Positions 1 through 5,746 of a DNA stretch of 9,608 nt are shown piece by piece (within the stretch, counting starts at the first letter, position 1; every line of letters starts with the position of its first letter). Below the pieces are notes generated by a model. It was not told the origin of the DNA. It did no database searches and was given only the letters and a program-made list of their open reading frames with translations. Location of the stretch: assembly GCA_018821745.1 (NCBI GenBank), contig JAHJLU010000813.1:1-9608 (forward strand), in the 5' to 3' direction. This DNA is from Myxococcota bacterium. GTDB taxonomy: Bacteria; Myxococcota_A; Polyangia; HGW-17. Made by a program: the position numbers and the translations under genes.

Positions 1-2
1 AG

Positions 3-506
3 TTCACCGATGGCCCCGGCAACAGCAATATCGGCAACAGTAATCACACCGATGCCCATCCTTCTGGAGACTACGCGCTGGCCATCTCCTCGTCCGGGGA
101 TGCCGTGTACCGGTTTGAGCTGGGTGAGCTCAATGATTATTCAGATGCACCGCGCTTCTCCACCCGTCGCCTGTGGAACGTGGTGTTTCAGCCAAACGGC
201 CTGCGGGCGCTTATTCTGGGTCAGTATCAGTCCATCTACGGCAATGAGTTTGGTGGTGTTTTTGAATACCGGCACGGACACTACAGCTGCATCACCCCCC
301 TCACCAACTGCGAGATATCCGAGGTCTCCATCCCCAACTTCGGGTCGGCGCCCTGGAATGCATCGAGCACAACCCTGCTCTATGATGCGGCCTGGCGCAG
401 TGACTGTGACGGTGGGATCATCGTGGGAGGCAGCGCCGCCTACTCCTCCCCCTATGCATTTATCAGCAGGTTCCAAATCGTGAACGGGGTCGCCTGCTCC
501 TGGTAG
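3..506 (+). CDS. Exported beta-propeller-like protein, 3' end only
   Basis: This is the C-terminal 167 residues of a protein whose start lies left of the window. The frame is open from base 3 to a TAG at 504-506. The sequence shows two or three loosely repeating units. Each has an Asp/Asn-His/Trp-Pro-Ser/Asn-Gly turn followed by a hydrophobic strand and a Gly-x-hydrophobic-x-Arg/Tyr strand, for example DAHPSGDYALAISSSGDAVYR, then FQPNGLRALILG and later CDGGIIVGG. That pattern is typical of WD40/YVTN-like propeller blades in exported proteins of Myxococcota. Four Cys in the last half (including ACSW at the end) also suit an extracytoplasmic protein. Its ligand cannot be inferred. An internal GTG at 105 could be mistaken for the start, but the same repeat type continues upstream of it, so the truncated reading is preferred. 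Moderately sure of the fold class, not of function. Confidence 0.7.
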   Translation, partial: FTDGPGNSNIGNSNHTDAHPSGDYALAISSSGDAVYRFELGELNDYSDAPRFSTRRLWNVVFQPNGLRALILGQYQSIYGNEFGGVFEYRHGHYSCITPLTNCEISEVSIPNFGSAPWNASSTTLLYDAAWRSDCDGGIIVGGSAAYSSPYAFISRFQIVNGVACSW

Positions 507-514
507 GCTTGCCC

Positions 515-563
515 ACACCCTCTTTGGGTGTATGAATAGAGTGTGGCCCCGCCTGTGACGGGG
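515..563 (+). terminator. Two weak hairpins after the first gene
   Basis: A 6-bp perfect stem, ACACCC (515-520) and GGGTGT (526-531) with a 5-base loop, begins nine bases after the TAG. A second 5-bp stem, CCCCG (547-551) and CGGGG (559-563), follows. Neither has a T-tract, so they are at best a weak or Rho-assisted end for the first gene. The next promoter starts directly after them. Confidence 0.3.
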
Positions 564-566
564 TAC

Positions 567-602
567 TTGACCAGCCTGACAAACTCAGGAATTATCAGGC
601 TG
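567..602 (+). promoter_or_regulatory. Promoter with embedded dyad for the Asp/Cys-repeat lipoprotein
   Basis: TTGACC (567-572) is followed after exactly 17 bases by AATTAT (590-595), a good sigma-70-like pair. The predicted transcript would start near 602, about 15 bases before the ATG at 617, and would contain the CGGGAG ribosome site (605-610). A perfect 8-bp inverted repeat, CAGCCTGA (572-579) and TCAGGCTG (595-602), brackets the spacer and touches both promoter boxes. That geometry fits a repressor operator. A leader hairpin is the alternative reading, but most of the dyad lies upstream of the predicted start. Confidence 0.5.
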
Positions 603-616
603 CCCGGGAGTACAAC

Positions 617-1738
617 ATGCAAAAACTATTGATAACTGTCTGCTTAAGTCTTCTCACCTTTTCCTGCAGCCTGGTGACTTCCTTCGACGACAACACGAAG
701 GATGGCGAGATCTGTGACAACGGGATTGACGATGACGGTGACAGCCACGTGGACTGTGACGACCAGGATTGTCGCAATGACCCGCACTGCGCAGCTGGGA
801 CCGAGATCTGTGACAACCAGATTGATGATGACGGGGACGCCCTTGTGGACTGTGACGACCCTGACTGTGCGGTCTGGCCTGACTGTGATCAACCCGGGGA
901 GGATTGTGGCAATGGCTCTGACGACGACGGCGACGGCTTCGTGGATTGCCAGGATCAGGAGTGTTTCAACGATCCCATGTGTATGACGATAGAGATGGAT
1001 TGCAGCAATGGCCTCGACGATGACGGCGACGGCCAGATTGACTGCCAGGATCCCGATTGCGCAATGAGCGACTTCTGCCAGCAGACCGACAACTGCCAGC
1101 CCCAATTTGCCTGGTGGAATGCGGACGACAGCCCGGCGGGATGCCCGATGGATACTTCCTGTACCTATGTGACCGGAGGGGTCTTTGATACTGTTGGCAC
1201 GGGGTGCGAGCCAGTCTTGGATGATATAGCCGAGATTGAGTGTGAGGGTGATGGGTTCTGTCCAAAGGGCTCTGCTTGTATCAACCACCTCTGTGTCTTC
1301 GTCTGTAGCCCAATGGATCACCCCCAGTGTCCGGGAGTGGATGGGAACCTGGGCAAATGCAAGGGCGCAGGGATTCATCCCTTGTTTGAGGGATTCAGTT
1401 ACTGTGTGAGCATGCAGGAATGCAATCCCCTGGAGAGTGAATTGACGGGCTGCCCTGAATTTTGGCAATGCAAGGTTGACTTCGACGCACCCTCAGCTAC
1501 CATAGCGGATTTGCCCACCTATTGCCTGCCCGACCTCGGAGGGCTGAGCCGCGGTATGTCGTGCACGGTCTCCGATGAATGCAAGGATTCCCTGGTATGC
1601 AGTCCCACAAACTTTACCTGTACGGAAGTCTGCACCAAGGCGACCGACTGCTTAGGCGGCGGGACGGGGCTCACCTGCCAGAAGATCCCCACCTCAACGG
1701 GCGAGAGCACCTACGGGTACTGCAAGCCCATCAATTGA
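617..1738 (+). CDS. Cys-rich lipoprotein with four 32-residue Asp/Cys repeats
   Basis: This is a 373-residue exported protein, probably membrane-anchored. The N-terminus has a short hydrophobic signal ending in LTFSC (Cys17), a slightly unorthodox lipobox; plain signal-peptidase I cleavage is the alternative. Residues 33-160 hold four repeats with an exact 32-residue period. Each has the form C-x-N-x-x-DDDGD-x3-DC-x-D-x-x-C. The DDDGD loop resembles calcium-binding loops and the Asp/Cys motifs common in Myxococcota surface proteins, so calcium binding is likely but unproven. Residues 160-373 form a second Cys-rich half with many spaced Cys (for example GFCPKGSAC and CSPTNFTC), presumably disulfide-bonded. 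The start at ATG 617 is fixed by CGGGAG six bases upstream. It has its own promoter and no operon partner. Function is unknown; adhesion or envelope scaffolding is only a guess. Confidence 0.85.
   Translation: MQKLLITVCLSLLTFSCSLVTSFDDNTKDGEICDNGIDDDGDSHVDCDDQDCRNDPHCAAGTEICDNQIDDDGDALVDCDDPDCAVWPDCDQPGEDCGNGSDDDGDGFVDCQDQECFNDPMCMTIEMDCSNGLDDDGDGQIDCQDPDCAMSDFCQQTDNCQPQFAWWNADDSPAGCPMDTSCTYVTGGVFDTVGTGCEPVLDDIAEIECEGDGFCPKGSACINHLCVFVCSPMDHPQCPGVDGNLGKCKGAGIHPLFEGFSYCVSMQECNPLESELTGCPEFWQCKVDFDAPSATIADLPTYCLPDLGGLSRGMSCTVSDECKDSLVCSPTNFTCTEVCTKATDCLGGGTGLTCQKIPTSTGESTYGYCKPIN
713..1096 (+). repeat. Four tandem 96-bp coding repeats (Asp/Cys module)
   Basis: Four in-frame units of 96 bp begin at 713, 809, 905 and 1001. 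At protein level every unit keeps Cys at relative positions 0, +14, +19 and +25, plus the DDDGD core. The DNA has diverged between units, so this is an old duplication held by selection on the Cys and Asp residues, not a recent expansion. Confidence 0.85.
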
Positions 1739-1748
1739 GTTCCCCGCC

Positions 1749-1777
1749 GCCGGCCCCTATTCATGGGGGACACCGGC
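1749..1777. terminator. Hairpin between convergent genes
   Basis: GCCGG-CCCC (1749-1757) pairs with GGGG (1765-1768) and CCGGC (1773-1777), with a 7-base loop and a 4-base bulge on the right arm. It lies in the 47-base gap between the lipoprotein stop (1738) and the stop of the minus-strand GRAM gene (1786), where a two-way terminator would be expected. No T-tract follows on either strand, so the call is tentative. Confidence 0.4.
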
Positions 1778-1785
1778 ATGGCGGT

Positions 1786-2274
1786 TCAACTCCCCCTGAT
1801 CGCCCGCATCCACTCTTTTCTCTGTCGGACCACAAACCGCTCGGTTTTCCCCTGGGAATGGGTCACCGTGATCCCGTTGGGGATAAGTCCCAGGGTGTTG
1901 GAGGGCTTAACATCGGTGATGTCAACGAGGGGCACCGTGCAATCTGACTTGTTGATATTGTGCTGGTGGCTCTTGAAGTAGAGGGCTTTCTCCGTGAGTA
2001 TCAGCCATCCGCCCCGGCTCTCCATTCCAATAAAGTGATTGGCGGCCCCTTGATAGATGATGGCCTTCCCCTCATAGGAGGGACCCTTGATGGAGAGCTT
2101 TTGCGCCTGGGCTTTCTGGAACCGTATGAGCATAATGGCGAAGAGGATGCCCCCGGCGATGCCGGCGAAGACACCGGAGACAGGGTCGCCTGTGAGCCAC
2201 ACTACTACCCCCAGGGCAAGGCCAAAGGGTATGGCGGTCGCAAAAAACTGCTGAACGTTGTTGTCTTGTGCCAC
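1786..2274 (-). CDS. Membrane-anchored GRAM/PH-like domain protein
   Basis: This 162-residue protein begins with a membrane hairpin: two hydrophobic helices at about residues 11-28 and 32-51, separated by a short GDP turn. A soluble domain follows from about residue 68 to the end. It has the layout of a bacterial GRAM/PH-like domain: GGWLILTEKALYF, then a polar strand pair, VPLVDITDVKPSNTLGLIPNGI, and a closing ERFVVRQRKEW helix. In this family such domains bind lipids or proteins at the inner membrane face; the ligand here is unknown. The start is GTG at 2274 with only a weak upstream site (ACGAG, seven bases away), so expression may be low. It stands alone, convergent with the preceding lipoprotein and divergent from the next one. 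The domain call is fairly secure, the role is not. Confidence 0.8.
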   Translation of the reverse strand: MAQDNNVQQFFATAIPFGLALGVVVWLTGDPVSGVFAGIAGGILFAIMLIRFQKAQAQKLSIKGPSYEGKAIIYQGAANHFIGMESRGGWLILTEKALYFKSHQHNINKSDCTVPLVDITDVKPSNTLGLIPNGITVTHSQGKTERFVVRQRKEWMRAIRGS

Positions 2275-2429
2275 GCAGGTGCTCGTTTCTTACGGTGGGC
2301 GACTGCGCTCAGGGCTCATCGCTCCCCGTGGATGGTGATCTTTGTTCGAATTTCCCTCAAGGAGTTGTAAATTTCCTCAACGGTCCGTGTTTTTTGTTCC
2401 CCATGGCCGAAGGATAACGTAACACGTCC

Positions 2430-2492
2430 AAAAACAATTGGAAGCTGACCCTGTCCCCTTTGGGGGAAAATTGTTTTTCCCCGCAACTGCGG
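2430..2492. other. Overlapping, mutually exclusive inverted repeats
   Basis: Three stems compete for the same bases. AAAAACAATT (2430-2439) pairs perfectly with AATTGTTTTT (2469-2478). GGGGAAAA (2463-2470) pairs perfectly with TTTTCCCC (2475-2482) around a 4-base loop. CCCC (2455-2458) pairs with GGGG (2462-2465). A small CCGCA/TGCGG stem follows (2481-2492). The cluster lies in the 252-base divergent gap between the GRAM and lipoprotein genes. It could be a protein-binding palindrome or a folding leader; the sequence alone does not decide. Confidence 0.45.
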
Positions 2493-2498
2493 TATTGT
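2471..2498 (+). promoter_or_regulatory. Weak candidate promoter for the 2527 lipoprotein
   Basis: TTGTTT (2471-2476) and TATTGT (2493-2498) are 16 bases apart. This puts the predicted start near 2505, about 22 bases before the ATG. If real, the GGGGAAAA/TTTTCCCC palindrome (2463-2482) overlaps the -35 box and would act as an operator, not a leader hairpin. The boxes match the consensus only partly. Confidence 0.3.
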
Positions 2499-2526
2499 GT
2501 GGAGGAAAGGTGGAAACGGGCAGACA

Positions 2527-3153
2527 ATGAAGATTTTCTCTATTCTCTCTCTCATCGCACTCAGTGGGTGCATCACGGAAAAAAGTCAATTCACCGTACA
2601 GGGATCAACCCCGTCAACGCGGATCGAAGCGGTGCCCCCAAAGGGGAGCCCCATTCTCTTCAAAGAGGTGATAATCAGTGGGGTTAACGTGGGAAAGGCG
2701 AGCTGGTGCGATCCGGATCATCCCGGTCCCGGACATTTTATTCCCGTCACCCATGGGGGCGATTATTATTTTGATGACCGGCCCCGTGGCGGATGTGTTT
2801 GGTCAAAGGATGGATTCATCCCGTTTCTCAAGCAGCCCCAGGGTCCGCAGCAGGCCTGTGCGACCGTGAACACACACGGCTTTCTCATGGCGGTGCATTC
2901 GGCTTTCAAGGAGCAGGGCATCAAGAGCATAGGGGTCGGCATCCACAAATGTCCCGCGGCCCCCACGGGCAGCGGGGCGACCGCGCTGTCCGGGTACAGA
3001 AGAGGAATCTCCATTAACGACTGGAACGATGCCAACAAGGCGGTGGCGGTAGTGGCCAGGGTGATGAAGCAGTGGAAGCTGCGGGGCACCTTTGATGTGA
3101 GAGTAAAATCGATTCCCACTGCCGTTAATCGTGAGGCCCGCTCCGGGGAGTAG
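2527..3153 (+). CDS. Uncharacterised lipoprotein
   Basis: This 208-residue protein opens with a short lipoprotein signal, MKIFSILSLIALSGC, giving a canonical LSGC lipobox with Cys15 as the acylated residue. The mature part has no family I recognise. It contains a Gly/Asp/aromatic stretch (GGDYYFDDRPRGGC, residues 77-90), a central CATVNTHGFLMAVHSAF helix-like segment (111-127) and a basic C-terminus. Four Cys in the mature chain (61, 90, 111, 142) could form two disulfides. An upstream in-frame GTG at 2497 would give ten extra residues. The ATG is preferred because it places the signal normally and GGTGGA (2509-2514) lies upstream, though with a long spacing. Its stop is only four bases from the stop of the convergent lysR gene, leaving no room for a terminator between them. 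Confidence 0.8.
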   Translation: MKIFSILSLIALSGCITEKSQFTVQGSTPSTRIEAVPPKGSPILFKEVIISGVNVGKASWCDPDHPGPGHFIPVTHGGDYYFDDRPRGGCVWSKDGFIPFLKQPQGPQQACATVNTHGFLMAVHSAFKEQGIKSIGVGIHKCPAAPTGSGATALSGYRRGISINDWNDANKAVAVVARVMKQWKLRGTFDVRVKSIPTAVNREARSGE

Positions 3154-3157
3154 GCGT

Positions 3158-4090
3158 TTATTTCTTGATTGAGCTTTCATTCATGAGAAATTCCTGGGGC
3201 TTGAGGTTCTGCAGGAACCGCGTGAACAGAGTGTGCCGGGAGAGGTTTGACCGGGCACTCTTCTGGTAAATGGAGAACTGATCTTCCAGAAGGTGAATAT
3301 GGGGGAACAACTGGACCAGGGTCCCCCGGGTCAACTCTTTCATCACGGAATATTGGGGAACCAGGGCGACCCCCATCCCCTCTTCCGCGGCGGCGATCAT
3401 CCCCCGGATGAGGTTAATGGTGATGAACCGGTGTTTCTTCAGTGACGGGCGGCTGGTCCCGGGAATGGAGTAGAGAAAATTGCGCCACCAGTCGCCGGAA
3501 TCATCCATGGAGAGGATGGTGCACCGGTCAAGATCGCTCACCTCGCCGAGATCATGGCATTGCACATAGTGGGGGGCGGCGACCACGGCGTAGAGCTCCC
3601 GAAAGAGGGGAGTCCTGGTGACCTCCGAGCGCTGGTGGTCCACACAGTCAATAATAATGTCCAGCTCGTCACTGAGGAGCTTCTCCAGGAGATTGTGTCC
3701 CATATAAAAATCCAGGTTGATCTCCGGGTGCGCCTGGATAAATGGCTCCATCTGGCGGATCAGGATGGAACACCCGAACTCTACGGTGACCCCCAGTCGG
3801 ACATGGCCACGGGAGTTGCCCTGGGTAAGGGCCATGCTCTCCATGGCCTCATCGAGGGCATAAAAGGCCCGCTCACACCCCTCGTAGAGGATGCTGCCAG
3901 CTTCGGTGAGGTGGAAGCTGCGGCCTTTTCGGACAAAGAGCACTGTCATGAGCCCCTCTTCCAGTTTTCCCACGGCGTGGCTGACCGCGCTCTGGGTCCG
4001 GCCGAGCTTTTGGGCCGCTGCAGTGAAGGAGCCGGTCTGGCCCACAAAATAGAAAGCCCGAAGCTGCTGGAGGTCGAGAAAGGGGTTCAT
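3158..4090 (-). CDS. LysR-type transcriptional regulator
   Basis: A 310-residue protein of normal length for the LysR family. The N-terminal winged helix-turn-helix is plain: LQQLRAFYFV, then SFTAAAQKLGRTQSAVSHAV (residues 21-40), KLEEGLMTVLFVR, and the LTEAG wing (61-65). A linker helix leads into a periplasmic-binding-like effector domain from about residue 95 (GHVRLGVTVEF) to 300. Proteins of this family bind a small-molecule inducer there and act as tetramers. The effector cannot be read from the sequence. The gene lies 57 bases downstream of the Deg9-type protease on the same strand, but has its own promoter in that gap. No Shine-Dalgarno precedes the ATG, and the predicted transcript would start at or next to the ATG. 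A T-N11-A palindrome overlaps its -10 box, which suggests autoregulation. LysR family members often control an adjacent gene, so the protease is a possible target. Confidence 0.95.
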   Translation of the reverse strand: MNPFLDLQQLRAFYFVGQTGSFTAAAQKLGRTQSAVSHAVGKLEEGLMTVLFVRKGRSFHLTEAGSILYEGCERAFYALDEAMESMALTQGNSRGHVRLGVTVEFGCSILIRQMEPFIQAHPEINLDFYMGHNLLEKLLSDELDIIIDCVDHQRSEVTRTPLFRELYAVVAAPHYVQCHDLGEVSDLDRCTILSMDDSGDWWRNFLYSIPGTSRPSLKKHRFITINLIRGMIAAAEEGMGVALVPQYSVMKELTRGTLVQLFPHIHLLEDQFSIYQKSARSNLSRHTLFTRFLQNLKPQEFLMNESSIKK

Positions 4091-4092
4091 GT

Positions 4093-4107
4093 ATGAATTT
4101 TATTCAT
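4093..4107. promoter_or_regulatory. LysR-box-like palindrome (T-N11-A) at the lysR start
   Basis: ATGAAT (4093-4098) and ATTCAT (4102-4107) form a perfect 6-bp dyad around TTT. It contains the T-N11-A pattern typical of LysR-family sites (T at 4094, A at 4106). A second short dyad, TTCAT-GT-ATGAA (4086-4097), and a TTCATGAA palindrome (4103-4110) overlap it, and another ATTCAT lies at 4133-4138. It covers the -10 box of the lysR promoter, a position expected for autorepression. Confidence 0.5.
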
Positions 4108-4125
4108 GAACTGGCAATTATTCAA
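4097..4125 (-). promoter_or_regulatory. lysR promoter, predicted leaderless transcript
   Basis: On the minus strand TTGAAT (4125-4120), a 17-base spacer and TAAAAT (4102-4097) make a strong sigma-70-like promoter. An A/T-rich run lies just upstream of the -35. Initiation six or seven bases after the -10 falls at about 4091-4090, that is, at the ATG itself. There is no Shine-Dalgarno to contradict this. Confidence 0.55.
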
Positions 4126-4147
4126 GAAAAAAATTCATGGCTGGTAC

Positions 4148-5527
4148 TCAGGCTGGGTCCAGGTCCGTGGAGCGGATTCGATCAATACGGTATCGATCGA
4201 GGATGATGGGCATGGCCTTTCTGCAGGCAACCACATCGAGCAGAATGACTCCGTGCTCCGTTGTGGTGATGGTGAGGTGACTCTTGGCCTGCTCAACCAT
4301 GGACACAAAATGCTTCATGTCGCGGGGGATCACCCCATTCACCGAGGCCACTGTTTCCTCAAAGCACCCCTCGTATCCGATATTGACGTCATGGGCCAGA
4401 ACCCGGGAGATGACCACCAGCTCCCGCTGGGCCTCGGTGACAACACCCTGGAAATAGGCGGAGACGAAATCCTTGGGGGCGTTCTTGTACCAGGATGACC
4501 AGGTCTCCAGGTAATTCCGGGTCAGCGGCTGGAAGACCAGGCCGCCAAAAATATAATAGGTTGGAAGGGAGTCGTATTGTGAACGCCTCACGAGATCAAT
4601 CTGCTCAGTCAGGACAATATTAAAGGTCAGGGGTTTGCCGTCCCTGAGAATCTCCACGGGGACCGAGTCACCGACATAGTGATCGCATAAAAAGGCTTCA
4701 AACTGCGTCCTGAAGCGATTTCTGTAGAGGATGGTCCCGTTGTTGGCGATGGGGTTGCCGTCGATGGAGGTGAGGACATCCCCCTTTTTAAGGACATCGT
4801 ATCCCGAGCTGCCCCAGTCCAGATCGACGATGTAGACCCCCGACTGATTTTTTTTCATTTTCAGTTGCTTGCGGAAGAAAGGGTTCTCCAGATTCATCCA
4901 CACGATCCCGTCGCCGGGGATCTTGGTCTCCCTTCCCTGATGGACCCCGTTGAGGAAGTGGGTGATGAGCGACGAGGGGACGATTTCACCAATATTTTGT
5001 GCCTCTTCCAGCGCCTGGAAGGCGATCCCTACGATATTTCTGCCTTTGAAGACCGGTCCCCCGCTGTTGCCGTTGTTAATGGCAGCGTCCACGGTTGCTG
5101 CCACGAGGAATCGCTGGGAATGGCTGTACTGCTGCACCTCAACCCGAGAGACCACCCCCTCGGTGATGCTCACTTCATCGCCGCCGATGGGGAAGCCAAT
5201 CACGGAGACCTTGTCCCTGAGGCTGGGGAGGTCGCCTATGGTGGCAGGCTTGATGCCGCGGGTGAAGGACTCATCCACCGCCAGGAGAGCCAGATCACAG
5301 TCATGGCAGATGGCCTTCACTGTGGCCACCATCTTGTCGGGATTTTCCATGCAGCGGACCTGGATAAAGGTGGCGCCCGCCACCACATGGGCGCCGGTAA
5401 GGATCTCGCCGGGGCCCACGATGACCCCAGATCCGCTGGCGGTCTCGGGGGCGTCTGCCTGCCATGGCGTCTCGTAGCTTGCCTCCTGGCAGGTTGCGTA
5501 AATTTTAACGACTTGGGGGTAGCTCAT
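4148..5527 (-). CDS. Deg9-type (HtrA/DegP family) serine protease, cytoplasmic
   Basis: This 459-residue protein is a trypsin-fold serine endopeptidase. The triad is visible as His47 (LTGAHVV), Asp78 (CDLALL) and Ser155 (GNSGGP), with the family's FPIGGD loop at 112-117. A PDZ domain follows at about 207-307 (VLKKGDVLTSIDGNPI). The C-terminal part (about 320-450: YYIFGGLVFQPL, LAHDVNIGYE, VASVNG) matches the second, PDZ_3-like domain of plant Deg9/Deg10-type proteases and their bacterial relatives, not classic periplasmic DegP. No signal peptide or transmembrane helix is present, so it should act in the cytoplasm on misfolded or regulatory proteins. The start is ATG 5527, set by AGGAG nine bases upstream; an in-frame GTG at 5581 would add 18 residues and lacks support. 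A C-x-x-C pair (74, 77) directly precedes the catalytic Asp. lysR follows 57 bases downstream. Confidence 0.92.
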   Translation of the reverse strand: MSYPQVVKIYATCQEASYETPWQADAPETASGSGVIVGPGEILTGAHVVAGATFIQVRCMENPDKMVATVKAICHDCDLALLAVDESFTRGIKPATIGDLPSLRDKVSVIGFPIGGDEVSITEGVVSRVEVQQYSHSQRFLVAATVDAAINNGNSGGPVFKGRNIVGIAFQALEEAQNIGEIVPSSLITHFLNGVHQGRETKIPGDGIVWMNLENPFFRKQLKMKKNQSGVYIVDLDWGSSGYDVLKKGDVLTSIDGNPIANNGTILYRNRFRTQFEAFLCDHYVGDSVPVEILRDGKPLTFNIVLTEQIDLVRRSQYDSLPTYYIFGGLVFQPLTRNYLETWSSWYKNAPKDFVSAYFQGVVTEAQRELVVISRVLAHDVNIGYEGCFEETVASVNGVIPRDMKHFVSMVEQAKSHLTITTTEHGVILLDVVACRKAMPIILDRYRIDRIRSTDLDPA

Positions 5528-5536
5528 GATGATGTG

Positions 5537-5541
5537 CTCCT
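5537..5541 (-). promoter_or_regulatory. Ribosome-binding site that sets the protease start
   Basis: AGGAG on the minus strand lies nine bases before ATG 5527. No comparable site precedes the upstream GTG at 5581, so the shorter protein is preferred. Confidence 0.7.
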
Positions 5542-5592
5542 GGAACAGTCCGATGAAAAGCGCCGGGCCCTGATGGGCCACTGGGGACTGCT

Positions 5593-5621
5593 GGAATACC
5601 GATATTTTTGGAAAAAGTAAA
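5593..5621 (-). promoter_or_regulatory. Weak candidate promoter for the protease gene
   Basis: On the minus strand TTTACT (5621-5616) is followed after 17 bases by TATTCC (5598-5593). The predicted start near 5586 would give a leader of about 60 bases. Both boxes are partial matches, and a second overlapping TTTACT lies just upstream. Confidence 0.3.
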
Positions 5622-5746
5622 GTAAATTGGCCGGGTGCAGCGGTTAGTGCCCTGGACAGTGAGTTGCCTTTTCCATTCCAGTGTGGTACCTATCTCCGTA
5701 ATAACCCTATGCCTATGTTCCCCGGGGAGCCAAAAAAGGAGTTTTC

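Noticed and set aside
713..1096. Regular 96-bp repeats considered as a CRISPR-like array
   Set aside because: There are no constant repeats separated by unique spacers. The units are contiguous, diverged at DNA level and coding.
644..1468. 274-codon minus-strand open frame opposite the Asp/Cys-repeat lipoprotein
   Set aside because: It is the mirror of GAT/GAC-rich codons, reading as low-complexity Val/Ile/Thr runs. The plus frame has a signal peptide, ribosome site and conserved Cys spacing.
3554..4096. Plus-strand open frame opposite lysR
   Set aside because: No ribosome site and no protein-like composition; the minus-strand LysR protein is unmistakable.
4865..5620. 251-codon plus-strand open frame opposite the protease
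   Set aside because: It is antisense to the conserved protease core with its full catalytic triad, and its His/Gly/Asp-rich composition is a codon shadow.
5720..5727. CCCCGGGG palindrome upstream of the four-helix protein
   Set aside because: An 8-bp GC palindrome is common by chance in GC-rich DNA and is not tied to a clear promoter here.
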